NCBI GenBank assembly: GCA_027484985.1
Contig: JAIXRW010000005.1
Location: 1-64,000 of the forward strand
Length of the DNA: 64,000 nucleotides
Direction of reading: 5' to 3'
DNA from: Rhodobacter sp.
GTDB lineage: Bacteria > Pseudomonadota > Alphaproteobacteria > Rhodobacterales > Rhodobacteraceae
Shown: in pieces, positions 27,134 to 36,044 of the stretch
How positions within the stretch are numbered: position 1 is the stretch's first letter
How the letters are laid out: every line of letters begins with the position of its first letter
The notes under the pieces: model-generated
Seen by the model: only the letters and a program-made list of their open reading frames with translations
What the model was told of the DNA's origin: nothing
The model's database searches: none
Made by a program: the position numbers and the translations under genes

Positions 27134-27961
27134 TCAGCCCGCATCCGCCCAGCGGCACAGCCGCCGTTGCAGCGCCACAAGGGTCGCATTCGCAGCCAGC
27201 CCCAGCGCGGCCAGCAGGAAGATCGCCGCGAACATCAAAGGGATCTGGAAATTGTATTGGGCATTCATCACCTGAAAGCCCAGGCCACGGTTCGCCCCGA
27301 TCATCTCGGCCGCGATCAAGAGCAGCAGCGCCGTGGTGGCCGAAAGCCGCAAGCCGACAAAGATCGACGGCACCGAAGCCGGCAGCACCACCCGCAGGAA
27401 CACCTGCCGCCGCCCGGCGCCAAAGGTCCGCGCCATCTCGATCAGCTTGCGGTCCACTTCCTTGACCCCGCCGATGGTGGCCAGCAAGATCGGAAACAGC
27501 GTGGCCCAGAAGATCACGAAAACCTTCGACGCCTCGCCCAGCCCCATCAGCAAGATGAACACCGGATACAGCGCCAGCGCCGAGGTCTGGCGGAAGAATT
27601 GCAGGATCGGGTCCAGCGCCCGCTCCACCGCGCGGATCTGCCCCATGAACAGCCCCAGCGGAATACCAAGGCCAACCGCCGCGCCAAAGGCCAGACCCGA
27701 CCGTTGCAGGCTGATGGCGATGTCATCGACCAGCGCCCCGCTGGCCAGCCCGTCCCACAGCGCGGCAAAGATCAGGTCCAGCGGCGGAAAGACCGTGGCA
27801 TTGAACCAGCCCCGCACCGCCCCCACCTGCCACAGCGCCAGAAAGCCCAGCAGCAACCCATAGCGCGACAGCCCGCCCCGCAGCGCCCGCCCCCCCCGCG
27901 TGAGGAGGTCGCGGGTCGGGGGCAGGCCGGCGACGGGGGTATCCAGCGATTGCAATGTCAT
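27134..27961 (-). CDS. ABC transporter permease, SsuC/TauC family
   Basis: A 275-residue inner-membrane permease with about six hydrophobic segments and the ATPase-contact loop MARTFGAGRRQVFLRVVLPA (the EAA-type motif). I placed the start at ATG 27961, which has GGAG eight bases upstream. A GTG three codons earlier, overlapping the monooxygenase stop, has no spacer to that site. It lies 5 bp after the monooxygenase stop and 58 bp before the binding-protein start, so it belongs to the same operon. Confidence 0.92.
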   Translation of the reverse strand: MTLQSLDTPVAGLPPTRDLLTRGGRALRGGLSRYGLLLGFLALWQVGAVRGWFNATVFPPLDLIFAALWDGLASGALVDDIAISLQRSGLAFGAAVGLGIPLGLFMGQIRAVERALDPILQFFRQTSALALYPVFILLMGLGEASKVFVIFWATLFPILLATIGGVKEVDRKLIEMARTFGAGRRQVFLRVVLPASVPSIFVGLRLSATTALLLLIAAEMIGANRGLGFQVMNAQYNFQIPLMFAAIFLLAALGLAANATLVALQRRLCRWADAG

Positions 27962-27966
27962 CGCCG

Positions 27967-29331
27967 TCACTCCGCCGCCTGCACCGCCGCGCGCGCCAGC
28001 GCGTAGCGGTTGGTGGGGAAGGGCAGTCCCAGATTCTCGCGCAGGGTGCGCCCTTCATATGCGGTGCGGAACAGCCCGCGCCGCTGCAATTCGGGGATCA
28101 CAAGGTCCACGAAATCGGTCAGCCCGGTGGGCAGCCACGGCGGCAGGATGTTAAAGCCATCCGCCGCTTCGTTCTCGAACCAGTCCTGCAAGGTGTCGGC
28201 AATGGTTTCGGCCGTGCCGACAATGGTGAAATGGCCGCGCGCACTGGCCACCCACTGGTAAAGCTGGCGAATGGTAAAGTTGTTCTCGTCGGCAATCGCC
28301 CGGATCAGCGCCTGCCGCGACTTCATCCCTTCGGTCGGCGGCGCGGGCGGCAGCGGCCCGTCCAGATCATGCCCGCGCAGATCAAGCGTGCCCCCCGTCA
28401 GCCCGTTCAGCAGCGAAATGCCGTCCTCGGGCAGGATCAGGCTGGTCAGGCGGTCATATTTCTGCTGCGCTTCCTCAAGCGTGCGGCCCACAAAGGGCGA
28501 CACGCCGGGCATCACCAGAATATGGTCGGGCTCGCGCCCCAGCCCCCGCGCGCGGGCCTTGATATCGCGGTAGAAGTCCTGCGCCGTGTCCAGCCGCTGA
28601 TGGGCGGTAAAGATCACCTCGGCCGTGGCCGCAGCCAGCCCGCGCCCGTCCTCGGACTGGCCCGCCTGCACGATCACGGGGTGGCCCTGGGCCGAACGTG
28701 ACACGTTCAGCGGCCCCTTCACCTTGAAATGCGCGCCCCTGTGGTCGGTCAGGTGCAGCTTGCCTTCGTCAAAGAACCGCCCCGTCGCCTTGTCGCGCAC
28801 AAAGGCATCATCCTCGAAACTGTCCCACAGTTTCTTGACCACTTCGACATGTTCCGCCGCCCGCGCATAACGCGCCGCATGCGGGTGCTGCTGGTCAAGG
28901 TTGAAGTTCTGCGCCGCGGCTTCGGTCGCGGTGGTGACCACGTTCCACCCCGCCCGCCCGTCCGAGATCAGATCGAGCGAGGCGAATTTCCGCGCCAGAT
29001 TGTAAGGTTCCTCATAGGTGGTCGAGGCGGTGGCGATAAAACCGATATGCCGTGTCAGCGGTGCCAGCGCCGAAAACAGCGTGACAGGCTCGAACCCCGC
29101 CACCTTGGCATTGCCTCCTTCCATCCCGCCGCCGAAACTGACGGCCAGCCCATCGGCCAGAAAATAGGCGTCAAACAGCCCGCGCTCGGCTTCCTGCGCC
29201 AGTTGCACATGAAAGGCGAAACTGGTCGCCCCGTCGGCGGGGCTGTCGGGGTGGCGCCATGCCGCCACATGCTGGCCCCCTCCGGGAAGGAAGGCGCCAA
29301 GGCGGATCTTGCGGTCGGGTCTGCGGGTCAT
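27967..29331 (-). CDS. LLM-class flavin-dependent monooxygenase, NtaA/SnaA/DszA family
   Basis: A 454-residue bacterial luciferase-like monooxygenase that uses reduced FMN and O2. It begins KIRLGAFLPGGGQHVAAWRH and contains YNLARKFASLDLISDGRAGW and VVTTATEAAAQNF, features of the NtaA/DszA branch rather than the shorter SsuD branch. ATG at 29331 has AGGA eight bases upstream. It sits between an FMN reductase gene, which can supply FMNH2, and ABC transport genes. Oxidative cleavage of an imported sulfur- or nitrogen-containing compound is the likely role; the substrate is unknown. Confidence 0.9.
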   Translation of the reverse strand: MTRRPDRKIRLGAFLPGGGQHVAAWRHPDSPADGATSFAFHVQLAQEAERGLFDAYFLADGLAVSFGGGMEGGNAKVAGFEPVTLFSALAPLTRHIGFIATASTTYEEPYNLARKFASLDLISDGRAGWNVVTTATEAAAQNFNLDQQHPHAARYARAAEHVEVVKKLWDSFEDDAFVRDKATGRFFDEGKLHLTDHRGAHFKVKGPLNVSRSAQGHPVIVQAGQSEDGRGLAAATAEVIFTAHQRLDTAQDFYRDIKARARGLGREPDHILVMPGVSPFVGRTLEEAQQKYDRLTSLILPEDGISLLNGLTGGTLDLRGHDLDGPLPPAPPTEGMKSRQALIRAIADENNFTIRQLYQWVASARGHFTIVGTAETIADTLQDWFENEAADGFNILPPWLPTGLTDFVDLVIPELQRRGLFRTAYEGRTLRENLGLPFPTNRYALARAAVQAAE

Positions 29332-29421
29332 CTTTCTTGTCCTTTCGTCAGGCACGATGGGGCCTTCGCCGCCCCGAAAGGGCCGCGTCAGGCAGCGGAA
29401 TCTGGTCGAAATGGGGGGGCG

Positions 29422-29985
29422 TCAGGCGCTCAGCACGAACACCTCGGGTTGGGCGCGCGGCTCGAAATCGGGGGCGAACTGGTCAATCGCGCGGCCCAGC
29501 CGCTGCATCAGCGCAGGCGCCACCGGCTGGCCTTCCGCGAAATCGCGTTCCGACGCATAGACCCCCGTGGCCAGCGTCCGCGCCTCGAAAAAGCCCAGCA
29601 ACGGGCGCAGCTGATGCTCGATCACCAGCGCATGGCGCTCGCCACCCCCCGTTGCGGCCAGCAGCACCGGCTTGCCCGCCAGCGCCGCAGGGTCAAAGAG
29701 GTCGAACAGATGCTTGAACATTCCCGTATAGCTGCCCTTGTAAACCGGGCTCGCCACGATCAGCGCATCCGCCTGCAACACCACCCGCAGCGCATTGCGG
29801 GCCATGTCCGACAGGTCCTCCACCCGCCTCGCCGTGCCCAGCGACGGGCCGAAATCGGCAAGGTCATAGACCGCGCCGATCGCATCGAACCGGCTCGCCG
29901 TCAGGGCGACCGCGGTTTGCACAAGGGCACGGGTCTTAGACGGGCGGTCAAGGTTGCCGGAAAGTCCGATGATGGTGCGGGTCAT
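29422..29985 (-). CDS. NAD(P)H-dependent FMN reductase, MsuE/SsuE-like
   Basis: A 187-residue flavodoxin-fold reductase with the phosphate loop GLSGNLDRPSKTRAL (about 7-21) and ASPVYKGSYTGMFKHLFD (about 78-95), as in the SsuE/MsuE family. It reduces FMN with NAD(P)H and passes it to a two-component monooxygenase. It is the first gene of the minus-strand operon, 90 bp upstream of the LLM monooxygenase, so the two probably form a reductase-oxygenase pair. The start is ATG 29985. Confidence 0.9.
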   Translation of the reverse strand: MTRTIIGLSGNLDRPSKTRALVQTAVALTASRFDAIGAVYDLADFGPSLGTARRVEDLSDMARNALRVVLQADALIVASPVYKGSYTGMFKHLFDLFDPAALAGKPVLLAATGGGERHALVIEHQLRPLLGFFEARTLATGVYASERDFAEGQPVAPALMQRLGRAIDQFAPDFEPRAQPEVFVLSA

Positions 29986-30312
29986 GGGTCAGCGCCTTAT
30001 GTCGATTCGTTTGATCGTGATTTCATCGTGCCAGCCAAAACCGCTTTCTTCCATTCCAAAGCTGTGCCCGAAACCGGAAGGAACCCGCCCGCCTGCGCCC
30101 CCCAAAGAGAAGGTTTCTTCCCCCGCCCCGCCCCCTCGCGCGCGGAGAGAACAGCCATTTTCCGCCCCGCGTTTTCCCCGTCCTTCCCCGTCATCACCGG
30201 CGCACCACCCGCATTCCGGCCGCAGAAAGCCATTCTCTTGCAGGCCCGATCTTTGGAAGAAAAAATCACGACAAAGCTGATAGAGTATTTGGATGAAACC
30301 GAGGAGTCGGCC
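29986..30312. promoter_or_regulatory. Divergent intergenic region between FMN reductase and alpha/beta hydrolase genes
   Basis: 327 bp without a convincing gene. Its outer parts are AT-richer (30001-30060 and 30235-30300) around a GC-rich centre. It should hold the two divergent promoters. GAGGAG at 30301-30306 is the ribosome-binding site of the hydrolase gene. I could not identify a regulator site. Confidence 0.45.
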
Positions 30313-30906
30313 ATGACAAAGACCCTGATCCTGCCCGGACTGGATGGTTCGCCCCGCCCGCATTGGCAGCATTGGTGGGCCGCCACCGATGCCTCGGCCC
30401 TGATGGTCGAACAGCACGATTGGGCCCATCCCCGCCCCGAGGCGTGGGAGGCCGAACTGGCCGGCGCGATCCTCAGCCATCCGGGCTGCATCCTTGTCGG
30501 CCACAGCCTTGGCGCCATCCTTGCCGCCCGCATCCTGACACGCTGGCCCCAGCTCAAGGTTTCGGCAGCCCTTCTGGTGGCACCGGCAGACCCCGCCGTC
30601 AGCCCCCGCCTTGCCGCCTTCCACGGCATCCCCCAGCAGCCGCTCGGCGTGCCCGCCACCCTTGTGGCCAGCCGCAACGATCCGTGGATGGGCTTTGCCC
30701 AAAGCGCCGCCCTTGCGCGTGACTGGGGCGCCGATCTTGTCGATCTCGGCAATGCCGGCCATATCAACGTGGCCAGCGGATACGGCCCCTGGCCCGCCGC
30801 GCTGGCCCTGCGCGACGCACTGCATACCCGCGCACGGGCGGCCGTTCCGCACCCGCTCGGCTATGGCACACACAGCGGCGCTTGGCGCATGGGGGCACGG
30901 GCATGA
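30313..30906 (+). CDS. RBBP9/YdeN-family serine hydrolase
   Basis: A 197-residue alpha/beta hydrolase of the small RBBP9/YdeN type. The nucleophile elbow is GHSLG (Ser65), with Asp123 in SRNDPWM and His150 in NAGHIN completing a triad; the motif GHINVASGYGPWP is characteristic of the family. The start ATG at 30313 has GAGGAG six bases upstream. It heads a plus-strand operon in which each following gene overlaps the one before, and faces the organosulfur operon. The natural substrate of this family is not established. Confidence 0.9.
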   Translation: MTKTLILPGLDGSPRPHWQHWWAATDASALMVEQHDWAHPRPEAWEAELAGAILSHPGCILVGHSLGAILAARILTRWPQLKVSAALLVAPADPAVSPRLAAFHGIPQQPLGVPATLVASRNDPWMGFAQSAALARDWGADLVDLGNAGHINVASGYGPWPAALALRDALHTRARAAVPHPLGYGTHSGAWRMGARA

Positions 30907-31082
30907 CCACCGCCCCCGTCAGATCATCCCGCACCAACCGCCCGTCCGACCTTGTGGCCTTCGCCCTCGTCTATCTTGCGGCCATGGCCCTTGTCCTTGC
31001 GCCCGACCAGTTCCGCGCGGCCTTTTCCCCCCTTCCCGCCCCTCAAGCGATGAAAGTCAGCCATGTTCACCTGCATCCATGA
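30903..31082 (+). CDS. Single-pass membrane microprotein (59 residues)
   Basis: A short gene whose ATG overlaps the hydrolase stop by 4 bp (ATGA). The product has a basic N-terminus, one predicted membrane segment (about residues 20-40, SDLVAFALVYLAAMALVLAP) and a C-terminus ending HVHLHP, with three His residues that could bind metal. I do not recognise the family. The coupled start and GC-matched codon use support it as a real gene. Confidence 0.65.
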   Translation: MTTAPVRSSRTNRPSDLVAFALVYLAAMALVLAPDQFRAAFSPLPAPQAMKVSHVHLHP

Positions 31083-31209
31083 TCCCGGCCTTGCCCTGTT
31101 CCTGTCCGAACGCGCCGACAGCCGCGCTCCGCAGCCCGGCCCGTTTGAATGGACCGCGCTGGCCGTCACGCTTGGCCTTGCCCTCCTCGTGCTTGTCGCG
31201 CCCGCATGA
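31063..31209 (+). CDS. Second single-pass membrane microprotein (48 residues)
   Basis: It starts with ATG at 31063 inside the end of the preceding microprotein gene (20-bp overlap, other frame) and ends in a TGA that overlaps the next ATG. A polar N-terminus with Cys and His (MFTCIHDPG) is followed by one membrane segment (about 29-47, WTALAVTLGLALLVLVAP). Its membrane segment resembles that of the first microprotein. The family is unknown. Support comes from its place in an unbroken chain of overlapping genes. Confidence 0.55.
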   Translation: MFTCIHDPGLALFLSERADSRAPQPGPFEWTALAVTLGLALLVLVAPA

Positions 31210-32594
31210 AGGACCACCCGATCCCCCCGCCTGAACCGCAACCGCCCCGCGCAAACGGCCCGCATATTCTGGTGATCGGCGGCGGGGCCAGCGGTGTTCT
31301 GGCCGCCAGCCATATCCTGCGCGCCGATCCCGCCGCCCGTGTGACGCTGGTCGAACCGCGTGACCGCATCGGCCTTGGCCTTGCCTATTCCACGCCCGAT
31401 CCAAACCACCTTCTGAACGTCCGCGCCCGCAATATGAGCGCGCTTGAACAAGACCCCGTGCATCTGCTCGACTGGCTGGCGCAACAGGGCCTGCCCGCCG
31501 ACCCCGACAGTTTCGTCACCCGCCGCCTTTATGGCCGCTATCTGGCCGATCTTCTGTCCCCCTGGCGCGAGGCGCGCCCCGCCCGCTTCCGCCGCGTCTG
31601 TGCCGCCTGCACCGGCCTGACCGAAACCGCCCGCGGCGTCGTGGCCCGCCTTGACGACGGCACGGTCCAGATGGCCGATCACGCCATCCTTGCCACCGGC
31701 CACACCCTGCCACGCCCCCCCGAGGGTAGCGGCCTCGGCGCGGCGTGGGATCCGCTTCCCGCCCTTGCCCCCGGATCGACGGTGGTGATCCTTGGCACGG
31801 GCCTGACCATGGTCGATCAGGTTCTCTCCCTGCTCGATGCGGGCTTTACCGGCCGCATCACCGCCCTGTCGCGGCGCGGGCTTCTGCCGCAGGCCCATGA
31901 ACCGGGCACCCCGCTTCGGCTCGGCCCGCAGGATATTCCCTTCGCGGCCCCGCTTTCGGTGCTGTCAGCATGGCTGCGCGCCCTATCCCGCAACGCCGAA
32001 CAGCAGGGCGGCACATGGCGCGACGCGATCGACGGCCTGCGGCCCCATATCAGCCGCCTCTGGCGCAGCCTGCCGCCGGTCGAACGCGCCCGCTTCCTGC
32101 GCCACGCGCAGCGTTGGTGGGATATCCACCGCCACCGCATGCCCCCGCAAAGCGCATCGCGTATTCAGGCCGCCTTGGCCAGCGGCCAACTGGTCGTGCA
32201 ACGCGGCGCGGTGGTGCGCGTCACGGGCGGCACCGGTCAGGGCGTCAGCGTGCAGTTCCGCCCCTACCAGACACAGGACTGCCGCACCCTGCACGCCACG
32301 CTTGCCATCGATGCCCGCGGCCAGCGCTGCCACCCCGCCCAATCCCCGCTGCTCGCCCGGCTGATCGACCTTGGCCTTGCCCGGATCGACCCGCTCGGCA
32401 TCGGGCTCGACATCACCGCCGAAAGCGAGATCGTGGCACAAGACGGAACGCCGTCACGGCGGCTTTCGGCCATCGGCCCCGTCAGCCGCGCCGCCTTCTG
32501 GGAAATCACCGCCATCCCCGATATCCGCAAGCAGGCCGCCGCCTTGGCCCGGCGGCTGGTCGGGGCCAGCCAGCCCACCCCGCCCCTGCCCTAA
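31206..32594 (+). CDS. FAD/NAD(P)-binding oxidoreductase-like protein (NAD_binding_9 type)
   Basis: A 462-residue flavoprotein-like enzyme. The N-terminal Rossmann motif is ILVIGGGASGVLAASHIL (about 20-37), followed by VEPRDRIGLGLAYSTPDPNH and a second dinucleotide fold VVILGTGLTMVDQVLSL (about 195). This pattern fits the family of FAD/NAD(P)-binding proteins related to YdhS and monooxygenases; the reaction is not known. ATG at 31206 overlaps the stop of the upstream microprotein gene by 4 bp, and its stop overlaps the convergent deacylase stop. It is the catalytic end of the four-gene operon. Confidence 0.85.
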   Translation: MKDHPIPPPEPQPPRANGPHILVIGGGASGVLAASHILRADPAARVTLVEPRDRIGLGLAYSTPDPNHLLNVRARNMSALEQDPVHLLDWLAQQGLPADPDSFVTRRLYGRYLADLLSPWREARPARFRRVCAACTGLTETARGVVARLDDGTVQMADHAILATGHTLPRPPEGSGLGAAWDPLPALAPGSTVVILGTGLTMVDQVLSLLDAGFTGRITALSRRGLLPQAHEPGTPLRLGPQDIPFAAPLSVLSAWLRALSRNAEQQGGTWRDAIDGLRPHISRLWRSLPPVERARFLRHAQRWWDIHRHRMPPQSASRIQAALASGQLVVQRGAVVRVTGGTGQGVSVQFRPYQTQDCRTLHATLAIDARGQRCHPAQSPLLARLIDLGLARIDPLGIGLDITAESEIVAQDGTPSRRLSAIGPVSRAAFWEITAIPDIRKQAAALARRLVGASQPTPPLP

Positions 32595-33112
32595 AGCTCC
32601 AGCCAGACCGGCGCGCAGCCGCACAGGGCCAGCCAGCGCAGCAGATCGGCAGGCGCCATCGCCAGCGTGCGGTCATTCACCAATGGATGCACATGCACGC
32701 GCCCCGCCGCGCGGATCGCCGCATCCAGCACCAGCGTCACGCCGGTCGTGGCCCCCGTCACCATCGCCAAGGGGCTGACCGCGCCGGGGCGGATGCCCAG
32801 ATATTCCATCAACCGCTCTTCCGACCCAAAGGACAGGCCCGCCGTGCCCAGCCGTTCCCCCAGCGCCTTCAGATCGACCTCGCGGTCCTGTTCCAGCGTG
32901 ACCAGCCAGTTCTTCTTCTTGCGGTCGCGCAGGTAAAAGTTCTTCACATGCAGCCCCGCCCCCATGGCGCCCTGCACCGCCTTGGCATCGGTGACGGTCC
33001 GCAACGGCACATGGTCGTGCCGGTCAAAGGGAATGCCCGCCGCCGCGATCCGCGCGATCAGCGCGTCCGAGGTGACGGGCAAACTGTCCTGATAGGCCGA
33101 AGACGCGTCCAC
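32591..33112 (-). CDS. YbaK/ProX-type aminoacyl-tRNA deacylase (PrdX-like)
   Basis: A 173-residue protein of the prolyl-tRNA synthetase-associated editing family (YbaK/ProX). It has the conserved KNFYLRDRKKKNWLVTLEQD (Lys in the KNFYLRD block) and GATTGVTLVLDAAI. Such proteins hydrolyse tRNA-Pro or tRNA-Ala mischarged with another amino acid. It begins with GTG at 33112, overlapping the permease stop by 1 base (TAGTG), so it is probably cotranscribed with the upstream pot-like transporter genes. No better in-frame ATG exists. The family is clear; the exact tRNA substrate is not. Confidence 0.9.
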   Translation of the reverse strand: MDASSAYQDSLPVTSDALIARIAAAGIPFDRHDHVPLRTVTDAKAVQGAMGAGLHVKNFYLRDRKKKNWLVTLEQDREVDLKALGERLGTAGLSFGSEERLMEYLGIRPGAVSPLAMVTGATTGVTLVLDAAIRAAGRVHVHPLVNDRTLAMAPADLLRWLALCGCAPVWLEL

Positions 33113-33906
33113 TATTCGCCCCGCAACCGCTCCAACCGGCGGCGGCGCAGCTCATAGACCACCGCGCCCATCAGCGTGACCCCGATCATGATCAGGGCAA
33201 GCGCGTTGATCGTGGGGGTGATGCCCGTCCGCACCTTCGAGAATACATAGACCGTCAGCGTATCGGCATTGCCGCGCGTGAACAGCGTCACGTTGAAATT
33301 CTCGATCGACTGGAAAAAGGCAATCGCCGCCCCTGCCCCGATGGCGGGGTAAAGATGCGGCAGCAGGATGCGCCGCAGCACCATGCCATGGCTCGCCCCA
33401 AGGTCCAGCGCCGCCTCTTCCAGCGCCATGTCGAAACTTTGCAGCCGCGCCAGCACCAGCAGCATCACGAAGGCCGCGATGTAACTGACCTGCCCCAGCA
33501 CCGAAAGATGCAGCCCCGCCGGAACCGAAAACTGGTTCCAGAACAGCAGCGTCGAAATCCCGATCACCGCGCCGGGCGCAAGGATCGGCGCCACCATCAA
33601 CCCGTAAAGCACCGTCCTGACCCGACCGGTGATCGAGTTGATCAGAATCGCCGCCGCCGTGCCGATCGGCACCGAAACCGCCACCACCGCCAGCGCGACC
33701 AGCACGGTGTTGACGAAAGCGTTCCACATCCGCCCGTCGGCCAGCAACTGGCTGAACCACGTGGTGGTGAACCCCCGCCACGGCAGGATACTGGGGAAAC
33801 GGCTGTCGTTGAACGCCGCGCCCCCCATCACCGCCAGCGGCGCCAGCAGATAGAACAGGAACAGCGCCATATAAAGATGGAACAGGAAATTGCGTGTCTT
33901 GTGCAT
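33112..33906 (-). CDS. ABC transporter permease, PotC-like
   Basis: A 264-residue permease with about six membrane segments and an EAA loop, ALDLGASHGMVLRRILLPHL, typical of the spermidine/putrescine (PotC) class. ATG at 33906 lies 12 bp after the stop of the PotB-like gene. With that gene it forms the membrane channel of the transporter. The substrate is probably a polyamine or similar compound, judged from family similarity only. Confidence 0.9.
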   Translation of the reverse strand: MHKTRNFLFHLYMALFLFYLLAPLAVMGGAAFNDSRFPSILPWRGFTTTWFSQLLADGRMWNAFVNTVLVALAVVAVSVPIGTAAAILINSITGRVRTVLYGLMVAPILAPGAVIGISTLLFWNQFSVPAGLHLSVLGQVSYIAAFVMLLVLARLQSFDMALEEAALDLGASHGMVLRRILLPHLYPAIGAGAAIAFFQSIENFNVTLFTRGNADTLTVYVFSKVRTGITPTINALALIMIGVTLMGAVVYELRRRRLERLRGE

Positions 33907-33918
33907 GGTCCCGCCCCC

Positions 33919-34842
33919 TTATTTCGCGATGTCGGAAAGCTTCACGCGGAACACCCGCATGACAAGGCTCACGAAAACCGTGCACAGGATCAGCAGGATA
34001 AAGGCATAGGCCGACCCCGTATTCCAGTCCTGCGCCTCGAACATCCATTGCTGGATCACTTGGGTAAACCAGTTCGAATCCGTCGATCCCAGCAGCACCG
34101 GCACCAAGAGCGACCCCGCCGACAGCATGAACACCATCACCGCGCCCGAAGCGATGCCCGGCTTGGCATGGGGCAGGATCACCCGCCAATGCGTGCGCCA
34201 CCACGGGCTGCCAAGGTCTTCCGCCGCCTCGATCTGGTTGGTGTCCAGCGACTGGATGGCGTTATAGATCGGGAACAGCATGAACAGCACATAGGTATAG
34301 ACCAGCCCGATCACGATCGACTGATACCCCGCGATCCAGCGGATCGGCTCGTCGATGATGCCCAGCCCCAGCAGTGTAAAGTTCAGCGGCCCCTTCAGCG
34401 ACAGGATGATGAACCACGCGAAAGACCGCAGCACCTCGGAAACCCAAAGCGGCACGAACAGCAGCAAGAACAGCGTCGGCAGCGATTTGGGCTGCACCAC
34501 CTTGGCCAGATAATAGGCCAACGGATAGGCCAGCGCGAAAGAGATCAGCGTGACAAAGGCCGAATAGCCCACCGTCAGCACAAAGGATTTCACATGCACC
34601 GGCAGAACCACCGTAAAGCCGAAAACCTCGGTCGGGGAATCGCCGGTCAGGATCTTGGCATAGTTGTTCAGGCTATAGGTATCGAGCGGCCCGCCCATAT
34701 CGGCCCGCGGCAGATAGGGGCGGAACGAATTTTCCAGCAGATACAGGTTCGGCAGCACGATCAGCACCAACAGCCAAAAGGCCGTGAGCAGGATGAAGGC
34801 CCCCGTCAGCCCCGTGCCATAGCGTCGCAACAGGTCTTGCAT
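33919..34842 (-). CDS. ABC transporter permease, PotB-like
   Basis: A 307-residue permease with about six membrane segments and the ATPase-contact loop AAEDLGSPWWRTHWRVILPH. The start is ATG 34842 with a GGGGGC-type site upstream; an in-frame extension to 34899 overlaps the ATPase gene and has no site. It lies 4 bp after the ATPase stop and 12 bp before the second permease, indicating one transcript. A longer periplasmic loop near residues 35-75 is typical of PotB/PotH permeases. Confidence 0.9.
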   Translation of the reverse strand: MQDLLRRYGTGLTGAFILLTAFWLLVLIVLPNLYLLENSFRPYLPRADMGGPLDTYSLNNYAKILTGDSPTEVFGFTVVLPVHVKSFVLTVGYSAFVTLISFALAYPLAYYLAKVVQPKSLPTLFLLLFVPLWVSEVLRSFAWFIILSLKGPLNFTLLGLGIIDEPIRWIAGYQSIVIGLVYTYVLFMLFPIYNAIQSLDTNQIEAAEDLGSPWWRTHWRVILPHAKPGIASGAVMVFMLSAGSLLVPVLLGSTDSNWFTQVIQQWMFEAQDWNTGSAYAFILLILCTVFVSLVMRVFRVKLSDIAK

Positions 34843-34846
34843 CGGC

Positions 34847-35929
<1,083 letters not shown>

Positions 35930-35990
35930 TTGGTGCAAACTCCCCTGTCAGTCCCGTTATCCGCACCGCTCTGGCGTCGGTGCTTGGCAA

Positions 35991-36027
35991 TAAAGAACGG
36001 CCCGCCGAAGATGCCTCCGGCAGGCCG
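35991..36027 (-). terminator. Intrinsic terminator/attenuator between binding-protein and ATPase genes
   Basis: On the minus strand, CGGCCTGCCG and CGGCGGGCCG form a 10-bp stem with one G-U pair and a 10-base loop, followed by TTCTTTA. It lies 17 bp after the potD-like stop. It should reduce transcription into the downstream transporter genes. Confidence 0.7.
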
Positions 36028-36044
36028 CAGATGCTTAAGAACGA

